The notes beneath the pieces were generated by a model, which saw nothing but the letters and a program-made list of their open reading frames with translations, had not been told where the DNA came from and did no database searches. From GCA-003244245 sp050699635 (GTDB lineage: Bacteria > Actinomycetota > Actinomycetes > Mycobacteriales > Pseudonocardiaceae): DNA of 64,000 bases. A program made the translations under genes and the position numbers. Below, piece by piece: positions 61,351 to 64,000 of the stretch (position 1 is the first letter of the stretch; every line of letters starts with the position of its first letter). The stretch covers positions 1-64,000 of the forward strand of contig JBOHFK010000011.1 of NCBI GenBank assembly GCA_050699635.1, in the 5' to 3' direction.

Positions 61351-62297
61351 GCCGGCATCACCAGGTCCTCTCGCACCATGCGTTCGGCTGCGATCCTGAC
61401 CGCATCGAACGCCATGTGAACTGGCCGCCAGCCGGTGGCGAGCGCCTTGTCGATGCTGAGCTCGACGACGGGCTGGTCGCCCACCCACGACAGCGCGGTG
61501 TTCTCGGCGATCAAACGAGGTTGCGGCAGGTCCATCGCCATGGCCACGGCGCGCGCCACGTCACCCACGCCGATGCTGTCACCCGCGGCCAGGTTGAACA
61601 CGTCACAGGGCAGGCCGTCGGCGGCGGTAGCGCCGATGTGGCGCATACCGGCGATGACATCGTCGACTAGGACGAAGCTCTTGCGCTGCCTGCCGTCGCC
61701 CCTCACCGGAAGCGACTCCGAGTTCTCCGAGAGTTTGCGGATGAAGTCACGCACGATTCCCCGGCCCATCGCGCCGCCAACGACGTTGCCGAGCCGGAAG
61801 ATCCGCGCCCGCAGGCCGAAGGTGGCGCAATACGCGGAGATCAGCCCCTCAGCGGCCACTTTACCGGCCGCATAGAGAGAGACGGGGAGCAAGGGCCCGT
61901 CACGTTCGGTCATTGTGGGCCCGAGCCCGTTGCCGTATACCCCGCTGGTGGAGGGGAACACCAGCGATGTCACCCCGTGCTCACGCATCGACTCCATCAC
62001 GTGCCGGGTGAGCAGGACGGACTCGCGAATGTCTACCGTGGTGTCACGCAGCCCAAGCGGGATGTCGGCGTTGGCGGCGAAATGCCACACCTCATGCACT
62101 TCGCTCATGACCTCTGGCAGCACATCGGTGAGCCGACCCGCCACGTACCGGGCGCCACCATCACGGACCCTCTTAAGCCGCACGGCGTCCGCTTCGGAGA
62201 CGAGATCGGTCACGATGACCTCCTGGCCAGACCTGCGCAGCGCAGCCCCGACGTGCGAGCCAATGAAACCGGCGGCGCCTGTTATCAGCACGGCCAT
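61347..62297 (-). CDS. NAD(P)-dependent sugar epimerase/dehydratase
   Basis: 316 aa. Rossmann loop VLITGAAGFIGSHVGAALRR, catalytic Ser-Thr in VFPSTSGVYGNG and YAAGK (Y-x3-K) in LPVSLYAAGKVAAEGLISAY. Extended SDR acting on a nucleotide sugar, presumably the activated heptose. Starts 13 nt inside the Nudix gene end. Confidence 0.9.
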   Translation of the reverse strand: MAVLITGAAGFIGSHVGAALRRSGQEVIVTDLVSEADAVRLKRVRDGGARYVAGRLTDVLPEVMSEVHEVWHFAANADIPLGLRDTTVDIRESVLLTRHVMESMREHGVTSLVFPSTSGVYGNGLGPTMTERDGPLLPVSLYAAGKVAAEGLISAYCATFGLRARIFRLGNVVGGAMGRGIVRDFIRKLSENSESLPVRGDGRQRKSFVLVDDVIAGMRHIGATAADGLPCDVFNLAAGDSIGVGDVARAVAMAMDLPQPRLIAENTALSWVGDQPVVELSIDKALATGWRPVHMAFDAVRIAAERMVREDLVMPA

Positions 62298-62866
62298 TCG
62301 CTGCTCCCCTTACCGGACATCCGACACACCACGAGGGCCGACAGAGTCGTCGCGTCGACGATCTCGCCGGCGGCGACTAGCCCCAGAAGGTTCGACCAGG
62401 CAACCGTCCGAGTTACCGTCCCCGCCTCGTCGCGATCCAGCCGTGGCTCACCCTGGCGTACCGGATCCACGCTGACAACCCGGAAGTGCTGGGTGGCCCA
62501 GTCGGCGGCCTCGTAGAACCGATCGCCGAGCACAATCGGGTCGCGACCCTCCCACCCCGTCTCCTCCGCCAACTCGCGCAGCGCGGCTTGGGATGGTGTC
62601 TCACCCGGCTCCAGGCCGCCCTGCGGCAGTTCGAGACTCCAGCGAGCAGCGGCGTAGCGGTAATGCTCGACCATCACCAGCGCGTCACCAACCTGGCACA
62701 CGACCACCACGAAGTCCGACTTGGACACGACGCTGAACTGGCCGACACCGCCGTCAGCACGGCGGAAATCGTCGACCCGCACCCGCAGCCACGGATTGTC
62801 GACGACCAGCCTGCTCGACGTCGGCACCTTCGTCGGCGCACGGTCGCCACCTGCGGCCGTGTTCAC
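62285..62866 (-). CDS. Nudix hydrolase (ADP-sugar pyrophosphatase-like)
   Basis: 193 aa. SRLVVDNPWLRVRVDDFRRA and VMVEHYRYAAARWSLELPQG precede the Nudix box GGLEPGETPSQAALRELAEE with TGW. The layout with ELPQG resembles ADP-ribose/ADP-sugar pyrophosphatases. It might control activated-sugar levels. GTG start overlaps the transferase stop (GTGA). Confidence 0.88.
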   Translation of the reverse strand: MNTAAGGDRAPTKVPTSSRLVVDNPWLRVRVDDFRRADGGVGQFSVVSKSDFVVVVCQVGDALVMVEHYRYAAARWSLELPQGGLEPGETPSQAALRELAEETGWEGRDPIVLGDRFYEAADWATQHFRVVSVDPVRQGEPRLDRDEAGTVTRTVAWSNLLGLVAAGEIVDATTLSALVVCRMSGKGSSEWPC

Positions 62867-63597
62867 CGCGCCCGTTCCATCGCGACAAGCCGGCCTTCCC
62901 GGACCAGTCGGTCGAACTCGGCGTACCCGCTCGGGGAGCCGATCTCGTAAAATCGGTGTGGCACCTCGATCGCCGCGAGGTCGCCAGCCGCAATGAACCG
63001 GTCGAACAGCTGCCGCAGGTCAAGGTCGACCTCTTCGGGCAGTTCGCGCACGGCCCTGCTGCACATCACAGCGATCCCGTAGTCGACGTAGTCCAGCCGG
63101 CCGGGTGGGGCGCCCTTGACGTACTCGATCACCGATCCGTCCGCAACCCGCACATTGCTCGGCACGAGCCAGTCGTGGTTGCGTAGCACGGCCATCGCGA
63201 CCGGGCGCCCGTCGGCACGGAATCGGGTAACAATGTCGTCGAAGTCGACCGGTGTGTAGGTGTCGCCGAGCAACACCACGAACTCCTCAGCGAGCCAGGG
63301 TAACGCGAGCCGGAGAGCGCCCGCTGTACCCATCGCGCGGTGTTCCACACTCCATGTGTAGTCGACGTCGTCGTCGCGTCGTTCGGTTAGGTAGTCGACA
63401 ACCTTCTCGGCATGATGAGCGAGGCAGAAGTGCACGTGCTCGGCCCCTTGGGCACACAGCAGGGTCAGCACATAGTCGAGGAACGGCCGACCCACAACCG
63501 GGACGAGGATCTTCGGTAGGTGCGCTGTGTGCCAACCCAACCGCGTCCCCTTCCCGCCCGCGATGATGACGACCTGCGGCAGGCTCGTTCGTGTCAT
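62863..63597 (-). CDS. hddC: Heptose 1-phosphate nucleotidyltransferase-like protein
   Basis: 244 aa from ATG 63597 (ATGA overlap with the glycosyltransferase). Nucleotide loop QVVIIAGGKGTRLGWHTAHL then PKILVPVVGRPFLDYVLTLL, metal Asp in EFVVLLGDTYTPVDFDDIV. Together with the GmhA- and HddA-like genes it suggests formation of a GDP- or other NDP-heptose. The base used cannot be told. Confidence 0.82.
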   Translation of the reverse strand: MTRTSLPQVVIIAGGKGTRLGWHTAHLPKILVPVVGRPFLDYVLTLLCAQGAEHVHFCLAHHAEKVVDYLTERRDDDVDYTWSVEHRAMGTAGALRLALPWLAEEFVVLLGDTYTPVDFDDIVTRFRADGRPVAMAVLRNHDWLVPSNVRVADGSVIEYVKGAPPGRLDYVDYGIAVMCSRAVRELPEEVDLDLRQLFDRFIAAGDLAAIEVPHRFYEIGSPSGYAEFDRLVREGRLVAMERAR

Positions 63598-64000
63598 CGG
63601 GAACACCTCGCGATCACGCCGCGCACCGCGAGATCGGTCTGCTCGATCATCGCCTTCAGCGAGAAGTTCTCGACCACATGGTGGCGGCCCGCGCGACCCA
63701 GTGCCGCGCGGCCATCGCCGTCGGCCACCAACCGGGCGAGTGCTCGCGCAAGCCCAGGGACGTCGCTCGGGTCGATGAGCACGGCGTTGTCCGTCGTCAT
63801 ACGCAGTTCATCGAATCCGCCGATCCGGGTCGCCACGACCGGCCTCCCGGCACTCATCGCTTCCAGGACGGCCAGACCGAGCCCTTCGGCGAGGCTTGGT
63901 TGGGCCACAATGTCAGCCGCTGCGAGCACTGTCGGCATCGATGAATAGGCCACGTCCCGGGCGATCGCGGCGCGGTCGCGCAGCCCGAGCCGGTCGATCT
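63594..64000 (-). CDS. Glycosyltransferase family 4, C-terminal part (runs off window)
   Basis: About 135 residues visible. The donor-binding motif LAEGLGLAVLEAMSAGRPVV (E-x7-E) is the GT4 signature, followed by ATRIGGFDEL and PSDVPGLARALARLVADGDG. The N-terminal acceptor domain lies beyond base 64000. First visible gene of the heptose-type operon; likely transfers the activated sugar. Confidence 0.9.
   Translation of the reverse strand, partial: IDRLGLRDRAAIARDVAYSSMPTVLAAADIVAQPSLAEGLGLAVLEAMSAGRPVVATRIGGFDELRMTTDNAVLIDPSDVPGLARALARLVADGDGRAALGRAGRHHVVENFSLKAMIEQTDLAVRGVIARCSR

Overview
The window is high-GC actinobacterial DNA. The alpha ribosomal operon order (infA-rpmJ-rpsM-rpsK-rpsD-rpoA, minus strand), the GroEL with a GGM-rich tail under CIRCE control, the many XRE/DUF5753 regulators, the GlxA and DUF1707 proteins and the ATGA/GTGA-coupled operons all fit a Pseudonocardiaceae-like actinomycete. 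The taxonomic placement is inferred from protein character, not from a search.

Layout. 1-2.7 kb: alpha operon, with an unusual chain of interleaved inverted repeats between rpsD and rpoA. 2.9-4.1 kb: two membrane proteins. 4.2-12.2 kb: a mobile and decayed island with a 5'-truncated TnpB, transposase scraps, a 399-bp inverted-repeat element inserted in a broken gene, IS21 debris and a DHFR-family pseudogene. Scattered in it are three genes carrying the LQRTAGN(R/Q) motif; two of them also encode HExxH metallopeptidase-like motifs. This motif is typical of cargo of actinobacterial extracellular contractile injection systems (eCIS), although no injection-machine gene lies in the window. 12.2-15.8 kb: an XRE/DUF5753 + DUF6879 pair facing a coupled operon that ends in an ATP-grasp-type RiPP precursor and the wreck of its maturation genes, then a toxin-antitoxin pair whose toxin is broken.

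16-33.6 kb: Rid protein; a drug-type ABC exporter next to XdhC; a MobA-like cytidylyltransferase translationally coupled to a second XRE/DUF6879 pair; YdeI, MOSC, esterase and P450/TetR genes; a degenerate PrmC paralogue; a GNAT; a TPR regulator and a run of small zinc-ribbon-type proteins. 34-49.5 kb: mostly catabolic and transport genes (GlxA regulator, MFS, amidase, LysR, FAD monooxygenase, TetR, DsbA-like protein, ABC substrate-binding lipoprotein, alpha/beta hydrolase, APC transporter, LtrA) with several gene remnants.

50-54.9 kb: lipoprotein, terminators, groEL with two CIRCE operators, a threonine dehydratase-like enzyme and a Nudix hydrolase. 54.9-56.8 kb: a truncated ABC-F gene with a 97-bp in-frame insertion, a HAD phosphatase and a uridine-kinase-like P-loop kinase. 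57-64 kb: a tightly coupled minus-strand operon (GT4, HddC-like, Nudix, epimerase, HddA-like, GmhA-like, class IV aminotransferase, FkbM methyltransferase, HAD phosphatase) that looks like nucleotide-activated heptose synthesis for a glycosylated metabolite or surface glycan. It runs out of the window on the right.
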